Origin: Reclinomonas americana ATCC 50394
Taxonomy: Eukaryota; Jakobida; Jakobea; Jakobida
Assembly: GCA_048213135.1 (NCBI GenBank)
Contig: PS015181.1
Location: 1-64,000, forward strand
DNA length: 64,000 nt
Direction: 5' to 3'
The position numbers and the translations under genes were made by a program. The notes under the pieces were generated by a model. That model ran no database searches. It was not told where the DNA came from and was given only the letters and a program-made list of their open reading frames with translations. Below, one piece after another: positions 10,581-26,175 of this stretch (the stretch's first letter is position 1; each line of letters begins with the position of its first letter).

Positions 10581-11669
10581 ATGTCATCTGCGCCTCTCTC
10601 CTGCAAGATCCTTCGCGGACACACTCACTTTGTTTGGTGTGTCGCCATCACTCCCGATGGCATGCACGTGGTCAGTGGCGGCAACGACAAGACCGTTCGT
10701 GTGTGGTCCATGGCGAGTGGCGAGGAACTGCAGCGGCTGGAGGGGCACTCGTCTTCCGTAGTGTGTGTAGCCATCACTCCCAGCGGCATGCACGTTGTGA
10801 GTGGGAGCAGCGACAACACAGTGCGAGTATGGTCACTCGCGAGTGGAGAGGAACTGCGGCGGTTCGAGGGACACACAGATGTGGTGTGGTCTGTCGCCGT
10901 TTCTCCCGATGGTCAGTACGTTGTGAGTGGGAGTAGAGACAGCACAGTGCGAATTTGGCTCTTGGCGAGTGGCGAGGAAGTGAGACGGTTGGAGGGACAC
11001 ACTGCCATGAACTCGGTTGCTGTAACTCTTGATAATCAGCACGTTGTTAGTGCTGGCGATGACAGCACCGTGAGAGTGTGGTCGATGGCGAGTGGCGAAG
11101 AAGTGCGACGGCTGGAGGGACACAGTAGTACAGTGTGGTCAGTGGCCGTCACCCCCGACAGTCGACACATTGTGAGTGGGAGCTGGGACAAGACTGTGCG
11201 AGTGTGGTCGCTGGAGAGCGGAGAAGAGTTGCGACGGCTGGTTGGGCACGCCAGATGGTTGCAGTCTGTCGCCGTCACTCCCAATGGACAGCATGTGGTG
11301 AGTGGCACTTCTGACGGCACCGCACGAGTGTGGTCTCTAGCAAGCGGAGAGGAGGTGCAACGGTTAGAAGGACATGACAAGGCAGTGTCGTGTGTCGCCG
11401 TCTCCCGCTGCGGCCAGCACATTGTCAGCGGCAGCGGCGACAAAACTGTGCGAGTGTGGTCCTCGCCATGTGGCGTCGCTCGACTCGAGCTCGATGTGGC
11501 TCGGTTGGCCATGCGCGCAGTTCAGGAGATGCAGCGTGAGGCGATGATGGAGGAGGAGGAAGAACTGGATTCTCGGTGCCTGCCAGAGATGGTTCTTCGT
11601 TGTTTCATTGTCGAGGACGCAGCTGTCGTTCTTCATCGGTGTCGCAGTGATCCTCGGTTGTGCATGTGA
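10581..11669 (+). CDS. WD40-repeat protein E (complete, seven blades)
   Basis: A complete intronless gene of 362 codons, the last of the plus-strand tandem array. The start MSSAPLSCKILRGHTHFVWC is followed by seven blades. Blade 4 is one or two residues short (GHTAMNSVAVTLDNQHVVS). The C-terminal domain is intact: LARLELDVARLAMRAVQEMQ is preceded by a GVA variant, the acidic run is EEEEELD, then CLPEMVLRCFIVEDAAVVLH, ending RLCM. The start-to-start distance from gene D is 1,377 bp, close to the 1,414 bp between C and D, giving the period of the tandem duplication. Confidence 0.93.
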   Translation: MSSAPLSCKILRGHTHFVWCVAITPDGMHVVSGGNDKTVRVWSMASGEELQRLEGHSSSVVCVAITPSGMHVVSGSSDNTVRVWSLASGEELRRFEGHTDVVWSVAVSPDGQYVVSGSRDSTVRIWLLASGEEVRRLEGHTAMNSVAVTLDNQHVVSAGDDSTVRVWSMASGEEVRRLEGHSSTVWSVAVTPDSRHIVSGSWDKTVRVWSLESGEELRRLVGHARWLQSVAVTPNGQHVVSGTSDGTARVWSLASGEEVQRLEGHDKAVSCVAVSRCGQHIVSGSGDKTVRVWSSPCGVARLELDVARLAMRAVQEMQREAMMEEEEELDSRCLPEMVLRCFIVEDAAVVLHRCRSDPRLCM

Positions 11670-11795
11670 GGTGTTCGCCTGATCGCTGCATTGTGTCTTG
11701 TGCTGGTAGCTGTGGTCGACAGACTTCGAGCAGCCAGTTTCCGTGGACCGACCGGCTCCGTTGTATTTATTGTTTGCTGTTCGTAATGTGAGTGC

Positions 11796-11811
11796 GTGCG
11801 AGAAGAGTCGC
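11796..11811 (+). promoter_or_regulatory. Shared upstream 16-mer of Gly/His-rich genes 2 and 3
   Basis: The 16-mer GTGCGAGAAGAGTCGC occurs here, about 95 bp before the ATG of small gene 2, and again identically at 12586-12601, about 65 bp before the ATG of small gene 3. The flanks are much less alike, so the word may be a conserved promoter or 5'UTR element. Recent duplication of the two genes is the alternative. Confidence 0.35.
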
Positions 11812-11905
11812 TGGTGTGCGTGCGCGCACTTTCTCACCCCCCACTCATTCTATTGTGTGCATGTATGTCGCCACAGCTGCGCAACTTTCTCATACTCAAA
11901 CAAAC

Positions 11906-12247
11906 ATGGGCGGAGGAGGAGGACACCATCACAGCTGGCACTACACGCCGCCGCCGGTCGTGCACACTATGTTGCGTCTCACACGACGCTGCGAGGACTC
12001 AGCGACAAGATAGCAGTGTCACTGACTACTTCAAGACCACCACAGTTCGCCGCACATCACCGTCGCCGGTCAGAACATCCACACGGTACGTGGTACTGAT
12101 CACGCGAGCTCGAGGTGTTTTGTTCGACCCACGCACTTCTCACACTCGTGTCTTGCGGTTTCCTCCCCATATGCATCGTAGACCGTGTCGGAGATGCGCC
12201 AGGAGATGCCGGATGAGAGCTTTGAGCACGGGGCCGGCGGGCTCTAG
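11906..12247 (+). CDS. Small Gly/His-rich protein 2
   Basis: Second member of the small family: MGGGGGHHHSWHYTPPPVVH, then TML, the central block SPHITVAGQNIHT (exon ending 12085), and TVSEMRQEMPDESFEHGAGG ending L (exon 12182-12247). The donor after ATGTTGC (GTCTCA) joins in frame to an acceptor TTCAAG at 12034, which adds a short HHHS linker. The alternative CACAG acceptor at 12045 would need a non-GT donor. His replaces some of the Gly found in copies 1 and 4, and EMRQEM replaces EMREEM, so copies 2 and 3 form a subtype. Function unknown; a His-rich stretch could bind metal, which is speculation. Confidence 0.65.
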
Positions 12248-12665
12248 ATCTGAGGAGTTCCAGTGATACACCGCAACTCAGCGCGTGGTGGAAGTCCCGT
12301 TATCTGTGCGTATCATGGTGGCGGAATGAAAGGCGGTGATCGCGCTGCACTCTCGCACCAGCTGCAGCTGCAGGTTATATAGGGCGGATGCCTTGCAAAT
12401 CAACAAGCATGTCGCCACTTCGAGTTCACGTGAGGGAACGACGAGAGAAATCGCCCCAGATCGTGCACACCGGTCATAGAAGCAACAACAGCTGTGGAGT
12501 CCACCAGCGAAGGCGCGCGAAGGTCTCGCTTTTCAATGCATGACGACAAGAGGACATTCTTCTCAGTCACAAGGTCGGTGTGTGTGTGCGAGAAGAGTCG
12601 CGTTCTACTCTCACTGCTCATCGTGACCACCACAGTCTTCTTCCACACACACACACCACACAAAC
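12248..12665. other. Spacer between small genes 2 and 3
   Basis: About 420 bp with no convincing coding exon. It includes an AT-richer segment with TTATATAGGG near 12375 that could be a TATA-like element, and the 16-mer shared with gene 2 at 12586-12601. It probably carries the 3'UTR of gene 2 and the promoter of gene 3. Confidence 0.4.
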
Positions 12666-12990
12666 ATGGGCGGAGGAGGAGGCCACCACCATCATCACCA
12701 CTACACACCGCCGCCAGTCGTGCACACCATGTTACGTCCAAACTCACACACAGAGAGAGAGATAACAAAGAAAGTGGAGCATTAACACACGTACACACAG
12801 CTCGCCGCACATCACTGTCGCCGGCCAGAACATTCACACGGTGAGTTTGTAACATGCATGTTCGAAAATCAGCAACAGCACTTCTCATCGCTTTTTGTTT
12901 GTTGTTTGTGTTGTCATGTTATAGACGGTGTCTGAGATGCGCCAGGAGATGCCGGATGAGCACGACGACGGTCTTGGAGGCGGGCTCTAA
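12666..12990 (+). CDS. Small Gly/His-rich protein 3
   Basis: Third family member: MGGGGGHHHHHHYTPPPVVH, TMLR, central block SPHITVAGQNIHT (12801-12840, GTGAGT donor), and TVSEMRQEMPDEHDDGLGGG ending L (12925-12990). The first intron is a problem. The central exon begins one base before a codon, but no GT donor in the matching phase exists after ATGTTAC. Either an unusual donor is used or this copy is splice-defective, although all three coding blocks remain intact. Confidence 0.6.
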
Positions 12991-13359
12991 CACGCAGAAA
13001 GTGTTGTGCAGCGTATAAGCAGCAAAATGAAATGACGACTGTGCGTGCGCGTGCAAGTTGAGCAACGCAGGGAAACAGAGCATGAGAGAGATAGGCGAGT
13101 GGTTATCCGACAAAAAAAGGTCGACATTTTGCATGTGAGTGAGGTAGTGCGAGACTTCTCGCGTCCGCTTTTCTCGCACTCGACCAACCAACGTTTTTGC
13201 TTCCTCGCCTGCGCACAGGTGACCTCCTCCATCTCCTCTTGTGTTGTTGTGTTGCGCTTATCATGCTCACTGACACTGTGCGTGTGTGTGTGCACAGCGG
13301 CATTCTCCACACACTCTCCTCACTCTCTCTCTTTTACCTTTCTTCTCCTCACATAAGAA
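12991..13359. other. Spacer between small genes 3 and 4
   Basis: About 370 bp. No exon of the family and no other coding segment with consistent splice sites is visible. The last 90 bp before the next ATG are pyrimidine-rich, as before the other family members. Confidence 0.4.
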
Positions 13360-14363
13360 ATGGGCGGCGGCGGCGGCGGCGGTGGATACCATGCTCCTCC
13401 TCCTCCTCCAGTGGTGCACACAATGTTGCGCTTCTTTGCACGCGCGTGTGTGTGTCACTGTGTGTGTCTTATCAATATACTCGACTTGCAGCTCCCCGCA
13501 CATCACGGTGGCGGGCCAGAACATCCACACGGTGAGTGTACACACTCTCGCATGCACGCACGCATGTTATGAGTGCACGTTTTGCCAACTTGCATTCTCA
13601 CACTTCTTCTCACACTCACTCTCGCGGCTCTTGTGTCTGTGTTTGTGTGTCTCTCTCTCTTGTCATGGTACACACTGGCGCAAGTTGTGCACACATCTGC
13701 TTCTGTTTCACTCACATTCTCACACTTCTTCTAACACTCCTCCCGTACTCTCCGTGTGTCTCTTATCTCTCAAATCGCAATCTCACACTTCTCACACTCA
13801 CACTCCGCCCTTCGCTCTCCGTGTCTGTGTGTGTGTGTCTCTTGGCACGGTACATACAGGCGCAAGTTGTGCACACAACTGCTTCTCTCTCTCTTCCCTT
13901 CTCACACGGACTCACACATGCTCTACGCCCGTCACTCTCCGCCTTTGTGTCATGGCACACAAGCGCACGTGCATTCGTGTCTGCTTCTCTTTTCACTCTC
14001 ATTCTCGCACTTCCCTTCTCGCACTCTCCTCCCTTCTCTCCGTGTCTGTGCTCTTATCTCTCTTTCTCGCTTCCTCTCACTCTCCTCCCTTCTGTTCCCG
14101 TGTCTGTGTCTCTGTTGTCATGGCATACAAACGCACGTGCATTCTTGGTTGCGTTGCACACAACTTTCATTCTCACTCATTCTCGCACTTGCTTTCACTC
14201 ACTTTCCTCCGTGTCTCTCGTCATGTGCACACCAGCGTGCAAGATGATTCTCTTCCACTCACAATCCCTTTTCTTCTTCTTCTTCTTCTTCTCGCAGACT
14301 GTGCACGAGATGCGCGAGGAAATGCCTGACGAAGCAGTCGGCGGAGAGCACGGAGGGCTCTAA
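13360..14363 (+). CDS. Small Gly-rich protein 4
   Basis: Fourth family member, closest to copy 1: MGGGGGGGGYHAPPPPPVVH then TMLRFFARA (GC then GTGTGT donor, phase 2), SPHITVAGQNIHT (13492-13531) and TVHEMREEMPDEAVGGEHGG ending L (14298-14363). Intron 2 is 766 bp and made of degenerate CT-rich repeats around CTCACACTTCTTCTCACACT and a recurring GGCGCAAGTTGTGCACACA segment. Intron 2 is thus inflated by repeats in both Gly-rich copies 1 and 4, by unrelated units. Function unknown. Confidence 0.7.
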
Positions 14364-14878
14364 ACCGGCAAGGAAACAAGGAGGAGAGCTGGTCTCTGTT
14401 CTCTCTGAAGGCCTTTTCTCCAGGCTTCGTTTTTTCTCTTGCGGTGCTTCCGCTGCGGTAGTAAAACTGTAGTGTGACTTGTCACAGTGGTGCCACGGGG
14501 CGGGGAAGCAAACAGAAATAGGTGTCCCTCCTCCCTCTGCTTATCTGTAATTCCTTCTCCTATTCCTTTGAGCTGCAAGCCATTTCCTGCAGAGTGGCAT
14601 TCCTTCGTCTCCTTCAACTCATTCTGTCTTCCACCTACCTCCCTTTTTCTTCCAAGTCTCTCGCTTCTCAACATCCTCTTTTCTCTTTTTGCTCCCCTTC
14701 TCTAGCAACTGAGAAACATGGGAGTTGCACCTGCACTTCTCCTTCATCAGGCGCTCCTTCTCGATTTCACTTCCTTCATCTTCTTCCTCTCCTCCTCAAT
14801 GCAGCACCAAGATTGCCGAGTGGAGAAGAACCGACATACGAGGAGACGGGACGCACTCTCCTCTGAAGCTTGTCCTGC
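14364..14878. other. Intergenic region upstream of WDR24
   Basis: About 515 bp between small gene 4 and the WDR24-like gene. I find no exon with supporting splice sites. The last 350 bp are pyrimidine-rich with several CTCC and CTTC runs and may hold the promoter and 5'UTR. Confidence 0.4.
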
Positions 14879-20770
<5,892 letters not shown>

Positions 20771-21828
20771 NNNNNNNNNNNNNNNNNNNNNNNNNNNNNN
20801 NNNNNNNNNNNNNNNNNNNNNNNNNNNNNNNNNNNNNNNNNNNNNNNNNNNNNNNNNNNNNNNNNNNNNNNNNNNNNNNNNNNNNNNNNNNNNNNNNNNN
20901 NNNNNNNNNNNNNNNNNNNNNNNNNNNNNNNNNNNNNNNNNNNNNNNNNNNNNNNNNNNNNNNNNNNNNNNNNNNNNNNNNNNNNNNNNNNNNNNNNNNN
21001 NNNNNNNNNNNNNNNNNNNNNNNNNNNNNNNNNNNNNNNNNNNNNNNNNNNNNNNNNNNNNNNNNNNNNNNNNNNNNNNNNNNNNNNNNNNNNNNNNNNN
21101 NNNNNNNNNNNNNNNNNNNNNNNNNNNNNNNNNNNNNNNNNNNNNNNNNNNNNNNNNNNNNNNNNNNNNNNNNNNNNNNNNNNNNNNNNNNNNNNNNNNN
21201 NNNNNNNNNNNNNNNNNNNNNNNNNNNNNNNNNNNNNNNNNNNNNNNNNNNNNNNNNNNNNNNNNNNNNNNNNNNNNNNNNNNNNNNNNNNNNNNNNNNN
21301 NNNNNNNNNNNNNNNNNNNNNNNNNNNNNNNNNNNNNNNNNNNNNNNNNNNNNNNNNNNNNNNNNNNNNNNNNNNNNNNNNNNNNNNNNNNNNNNNNNNN
21401 NNNNNNNNNNNNNNNNNNNNNNNNNNNNNNNNNNNNNNNNNNNNNNNNNNNNNNNNNNNNNNNNNNNNNNNNNNNNNNNNNNNNNNNNNNNNNNNNNNNN
21501 NNNNNNNNNNNNNNNNNNNNNNNNNNNNNNNNNNNNNNNNNNNNNNNNNNNNNNNNNNNNNNNNNNNNNNNNNNNNNNNNNNATCACTGCTCCCACTAAT
21601 AATGTGACGACCATCAGGAGTGATGGCAACTGAAGTCACCCAGTCAGTGTGCCCCTCCAATCGCCGCACTTCGTGCGCACTCGCCAGCGACCACACTCTC
21701 ACAGTGCGATCACCACTCCCACTCACGACGTGCTGCCCATCTGGAGTCACGGCGATGGACCACACAATAGAGAAGTGTCCGCACAGACACTTGCAGAAAA
21801 CAGAAGCCGGAGAAGCAGCTGCGGTCAT
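20771..21828 (-). CDS. WD40-repeat protein F (only first two blades visible)
   Basis: A minus-strand member of the WD40 family starts at 21828 with MTAAASPASVFCKCLCGHFS. Two blades are visible (VWSIAVTPDGQHVVSGSGD and VTSVAITPDGRHIISGSSD) before the 812-bp N run at 20771-21582. Its N-terminus (MTAAASP) is shared with gene G, so F and G form a subgroup distinct from the MSS-type genes C-E and H. The missing 280 or so codons would need about 840 bp, more than the stated gap, which must also hold the 3' end of WDR24. The true gap is probably larger than drawn. Confidence 0.8.
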
Positions 21829-22007
21829 GGCGTGCGTGGATTAGATACGTAGTGTCTTGAGCGAGGAGGACGAATTCTGATGCATTCTTTGTTGGTGAAG
21901 TTACCAGGGGCGTCAGAACCACACGGCGGACCACATACAATCTCTTTACTTCAGGGTGATGGCGACAGGAAACCGTGGAGATGAGAGAAAAACACAAGAC
22001 TGGTGAG

Positions 22008-23096
22008 TCACAGTCGGAGACTCTCATTCATGGCGCAGCGGTGAATAACGACGGCCGCCTCTTCGACAATGAAGCAGCGCAGCACCATCTCTGGCAGACA
22101 GCGTGAGTCCGGCTCTTCCTCTTCCCTCTTCTCGCGCTGCATCTCTTGGACAGCACGCATGGCCGATCGAGCCACTTCAAGCTCCAGTCGAGCAAGGCCG
22201 AATATTGTGGACCACACTCGCAATGTCTTGTCGGCACCGCCACTCACAATGTGCTGGCCATCGGGAGTGACAACGATTGAGTGCACCCAGTCATTGTGTC
22301 CCTCCAGCCGTCGCACCTCTTCTCCACTTGCCAGCGACCACACTCGCAAGCTGTTGTCGTTACTCCCACTCACAACGTACTTCCCGTCGGGAGTGACAGC
22401 GACTGCTTGAACTGTGTCAGCGTGCCCATTCAACCGTCGCACATCCCTGCCACTTGCCAGTGACCACACACGTATTGTTCGGTCCCTGCCTCCACTCACC
22501 ACATGCTGACCATCTGGTGTGCTAGCGACACAGTGCACCGGCTGAATGTGCCCCCTCAGTCGTCGCACTTCTTCGCCACTCGCCAGGGACCATACATGCA
22601 CACTTCCGTCTCGACTGGCACTCAAGACATGCTTGCCATCGGGGGTGACGGTGACCTCGCTCGCATGTGCCTCAAACCGTCGCACTTCCTTTCCATTCGC
22701 CAGTGACCACACACGCACTGTACCGTCGTCGCTCGCGCTAACAACGTGTTGACTGTCGGGAGTGACAGCAACAGACACCACCCCCCAGGTGTGTCCCTTC
22801 AGCCGTCGAACTTCTCGTCCACTTGCCAGAGACCACACTCGCACTGCTTCATCATCACTGCCGCTCACGATGTACTGCCCGTCGGGGGTGACAGCGACAG
22901 AGCGCACCCAGTCAGTGTGCCCCTCCAACCGTTGCACTACATGTCCACTCGCCAGCGACCACACTCTCACAGTGTGATCAGCACTCCCACTGATCACGTA
23001 ACGACTATCAGGAGTGACGGCGACGGACCACACAGTAGTGGAGTGCCCATACAGACACTTGCTGAAGAGAGCAGGCGGAGAAGCAGCTGCGGTCAT
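22008..23096 (-). CDS. WD40-repeat protein G (complete, seven blades)
   Basis: A complete intronless minus-strand gene of 362 codons. The ATG at 23096 gives MTAAASPPALFSKCLYGHST; an in-frame extension upstream to 23279 is not family-like and is rejected. Seven blades are present, the fourth shortened (FEAHASEVTVTPDGKHVLSA). The C-terminal domain (LARLELEVARSAMRAVQEMQ, acidic stretch, CLPEMVLRCFIVEEAAVVIH) ends NESLRL instead of the usual DPRLCM, so the extreme C-terminus tolerates change. Confidence 0.92.
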   Translation of the reverse strand: MTAAASPPALFSKCLYGHSTTVWSVAVTPDSRYVISGSADHTVRVWSLASGHVVQRLEGHTDWVRSVAVTPDGQYIVSGSDDEAVRVWSLASGREVRRLKGHTWGVVSVAVTPDSQHVVSASDDGTVRVWSLANGKEVRRFEAHASEVTVTPDGKHVLSASRDGSVHVWSLASGEEVRRLRGHIQPVHCVASTPDGQHVVSGGRDRTIRVWSLASGRDVRRLNGHADTVQAVAVTPDGKYVVSGSNDNSLRVWSLASGEEVRRLEGHNDWVHSIVVTPDGQHIVSGGADKTLRVWSTIFGLARLELEVARSAMRAVQEMQREKREEEEPDSRCLPEMVLRCFIVEEAAVVIHRCAMNESLRL

Positions 23097-23302
23097 GGCG
23101 TGCGTCGAGTGTAGGATCGTGTGTAGTGTGTCCTTGAACTTGGAGGACGATCTCCCTTCTTCGCCACATCGTTGTCGAGCGCGTGACGTGGTAGGTGCAG
23201 TCTGTAATACTGCAGCAGGCTTCCAACCGCAAAGCACCCGAGCTTGCCTGGCCCCCCACACACGCGCGTGCGTCCACATTCAACTCGACGTCGTCTCCGT
23301 CG

Positions 23303-24639
23303 ATGTCATCCGTTCCCCCTCTCCACTGCAGCGTTCTCCGCGGGCACGCGGGTTNNNNNNNNNNNNNNNNNNNNNNNNNNNNNNNNNNNNNNNNNNNNNN
23401 NNNNNNNNNNNNNNNNNNNNNNNNNNNNNNNNNNNNNNNNNNNNNNNNNNNNNNNNNNNNNNNNNNNNNNNNNNNNNNNNNNNNNNNNNNNNNNNNNNNN
23501 NNNNNNNNNNNNNNNNNNNNNNNNNNNNNNNNNNNNNNNNNNNNNNNNNNNNNNNNNNNNNNNNNNNNNNNNNNNNNNNNNNNNNNNNNNNNNNNNNNNN
23601 NNNNNNNNNNNNNNNNNNNNNNNNNNNNNNNNNNNNNNNNNNNNNNNNNNNNNNNNNNNNNNNNNNNNNNNNNNNNNNNNNNNNNNNNNNNNNNNNNNNN
23701 NNNNNNNNNNNNNNNNNNNNNNNNNNNNNNNNNNNNNNNNNNNNNNNNNNNNNNNNNNNNNNNNNNNNNNNNNNNNNNNNNNNNNNNNNNNNNNNNNNNN
23801 NNNNNNNNNNNNNNNNNNNNNNNNNNNNNNNNNNNNNNNNNNNNNNNNNNNNNNNNNNNNNNNNNNNNNNNNNNNNNNNNNNNNNNNNNNNNNNNNNNNN
23901 NNNNNNNNNNNNNNNNNNNNNNNNNNNNNNNNNNNNNNNNNNNNNNNNNNNNNNNNNNNNNNNNNNNNNNNNNNNNNNNNNNNNNNNNNNNNNNNNNNNN
24001 NNNNNNNNNNNNNNNNNNNNNNNNNNNNNNNNNNNNNNNNNNNNNNNNNNNNNNNNNNNNNNNNNNNNNNNNNNNNNNNNNNNNNNNNNNNNNNNNNNNN
24101 NNNNNNNNNNNNNNNNNNNNNNNNNNACGCACGTGGTGTGCGGCGGCCGTAACGGGGCGATACGATTTCGATCACTGGCAAGTGGCAAGGATGTGTGGCA
24201 GCAGGTGTCGGGACCCGCTCACTGGGTGAAAAGCGTGGTCGTCTCCCCCAACGGCCTGTACGTGGTGAGTGGAAGCGAAGACAAGACAGTGCGGTTGTGG
24301 TCGTTGGCGAGTGGCGATCAAGTGCAGCTTCTGGAGGGACACACCAGCTGGGTGCAGTCTGTTGCCATCTCGTCGGATGCTCAACACGTGGTCAGTGGCA
24401 GCTGGGACACCACTGTACGTGTGTGGTCTTCTCCATGTGGCCTCGCGCGCCTCGAACATGACACGGCACGGGCGGCCATGCATGCCGTCCAACAAATGCA
24501 GCTGGCGACTGAAGACGAAGAAGAGGACCGAGTGCCGGATTCGCGCTGTCTCCCAGAGATGGTGCTTCGTTGCTTCTTGGTCGAGGAGGCAGCGGTTGTG
24601 GTGTACCGCAGTCAATGCGATCCGCGGCTGTGCTTGTGA
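23303..24639 (+). CDS. WD40-repeat protein H (central part in gap)
   Basis: The ATG at 23303 gives MSSVPPLHCSVLRGHAG, the MSS-type family N-terminus, and then the sequence enters the N run 23355-24126. After the gap the last blades are visible, one degenerate (THVVCGGRNGAIRFRSLASG, with WQQVSGPAHW in place of the usual LEGH) and two regular. The C-terminal domain is diverged but clear: LARLEHDTARAAMHAVQQMQ, EDEEEDRVPD, CLPEMVLRCFLVEEAAVVVY, ending RLCL. The drawn length is not a multiple of three and exceeds the family by about 240 bp, so the gap is overestimated or blades are extra. H and G are divergent with starts about 205 bp apart. Confidence 0.85.
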
Positions 24640-24830
24640 GCTTGATGGGCGAGTGAATGTAACGAGAGACACGAATCAAGCAATCTCTCCGTAGTTCAAC
24701 ACATCATCATCATCATCACAACACATCAGGAGGGGATAGCGTCGATAGAGCGAGTGTCGTACGATGCTGGCCGAGCAGAGGACGGAGAAGAAAACAGGCG
24801 GCTGATGCACACGCGGGCAGTTACCGGTGT

Positions 24831-25752
24831 TCACGAGTACGAGACAAGCTCGACCTCGAAGATCAGCGTCGCGTTGGCCGGAATGACTGGAGGGTAACCA
24901 CGAGCACTGCAAACACACACACACAGAATGAGAATGCAAGCGATGCGGAGGGAGGACAAGCGAGCACCACATGCTCACCCGTAGCTGCCAGAGGTCGCAG
25001 GAAACACACACACAACTCATGTGAGCCAGACCGACGCATTTCGAAGGTTCACAGGAGACGCAACGCATAGTCGGGGCTGCAGGTGAGCTTGGCGGTCTCG
25101 CCGACCGACATCTGCGCCACACCCTCGTCCCATCCCTTGATGACCTGCACAGCAACACACCAGTCACACACAAAAAGCAGACACCGACAATGACAACTCG
25201 CTGTCCGACGAACCTGGCCAGCACCGAGCGTGAACTCAAAGTGACGGCCTGCAAATTACATCAGTCGACCATGCTTGCAACTCACACACACGACAAGGCA
25301 CACTCACCGCGATCGCGCGACGAGTCGAACTGCGCAGGTGCGAAAAAAAAAAAAGGAGCGGTCACAACGTTGCAATTCCTCACACGAATTTGAGTGTGAG
25401 TGTGGCTTACCTTGGTGCCATTGGTCAGCGTGCCCACGTAGTGCACCTTGACCTTGGAGCCGCTCTTGGGCTTGTCACCGTTGCCTGTTGGTGAGCACAT
25501 AGTGAGCGATTCGCCATGTCCTTGTTCTCCTTCTCACGCTCTCTCTATTTTTCTCTCTCTCGCCACGCACCAGCCTTGATGGTCTCGACCTCCACGCCCT
25601 GTGTGCACACGCGTGTGAGTGACAAGTCGCGCGCGCCATTTCCTCCATCAGACAGAAATACACATTGTTTTGCAACGCGCAGCGACACAGGCTCGTGCGA
25701 CACCATGCATGTACGCAGACACAGAAGAAGCAACGGGGGATCAACGCACCAT
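24831..25752 (-). CDS. FKBP12-type peptidyl-prolyl isomerase
   Basis: FKBPs catalyse cis-trans isomerisation of proline bonds and bind FK506 or rapamycin. Eight exons join in frame: 25752-25750 (ATG only), 25598-25571, 25484-25411, 25329-25308, 25248-25214, 25144-25065, a 6-nt microexon 24984-24979, and 24906-24831. The product is about 108 residues, the normal single-domain length. Active-site residues are present: Tyr in KVHYVGTL, Phe-Asp in FDSSRDRG, Val-Ile-Trp in [16 protein letters not shown], Tyr in [16 protein letters not shown] and Phe in LIFEVEL. The microexon CTACGG supplies the codons of AYG; without it the FK506-binding Tyr is lost and the frame breaks. The single-codon first exon rests on the GTGCGT donor after ATG and is less sure. 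Confidence 0.9.
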
Positions 25753-25957
25753 GATAACAACAAACAAATGTGTGTGCGTAGCGCGAGCGCGTCTGTCCTC
25801 TGTCCTCATTATTTCGCGCGCGCTCATCAAAAGCGAAGTGAGCCTGCACGCAGCACGCAGCACAGCAGCCTCGTTTCGCGTTGCGCGTGCGTCTGCATCC
25901 CTTCCTCTCCCTCTCTTTCCCGTTTGATTTCGTCGTTTTTGTGCGTGCGCGGTGAAA

Positions 25958-26175
25958 ATGTCGCAAGCACCCTCGTCGTCTTCGTGGGGCGCCTCACGCG
26001 GATCGCAACACACGCTCGGTGTCGATGAGCTTCTTCGCAAGCACAATCGCCAACGCACCATTGTGACCACCACCACGACCACTACCACAGCATCGCAACA
26101 ACAGCAACAGCAACAACAGCATCAGCAGCAGCAGAGCAATGGTGGCTTCCCGTTGCTTCCACTGGACTCGCAATC
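25958..26175 (+). CDS. Unidentified Gln-rich protein, N-terminus (partial)
   Basis: An ATG in good context (GAAAATGTCG) opens a frame reading MSQAPSSSSWGASRGSQHTL, then GVDELLRKHNRQRTIV, then a poly-Thr run and a Gln/His run, ending at the gap 26176-27018. The middle segment looks like ordinary protein and the rest is low-complexity. The gene is divergent from FKBP, with starts about 205 bp apart. I cannot name it. The opposite strand is also open here but lacks a comparable start. Confidence 0.45.

Noticed and set aside
23097-23279. N-terminal extension of WD40 gene G (start at 23279)
   Set aside because: The extension has no similarity to gene F, whereas MTAAASP at 23096 matches the gene F start exactly in position.
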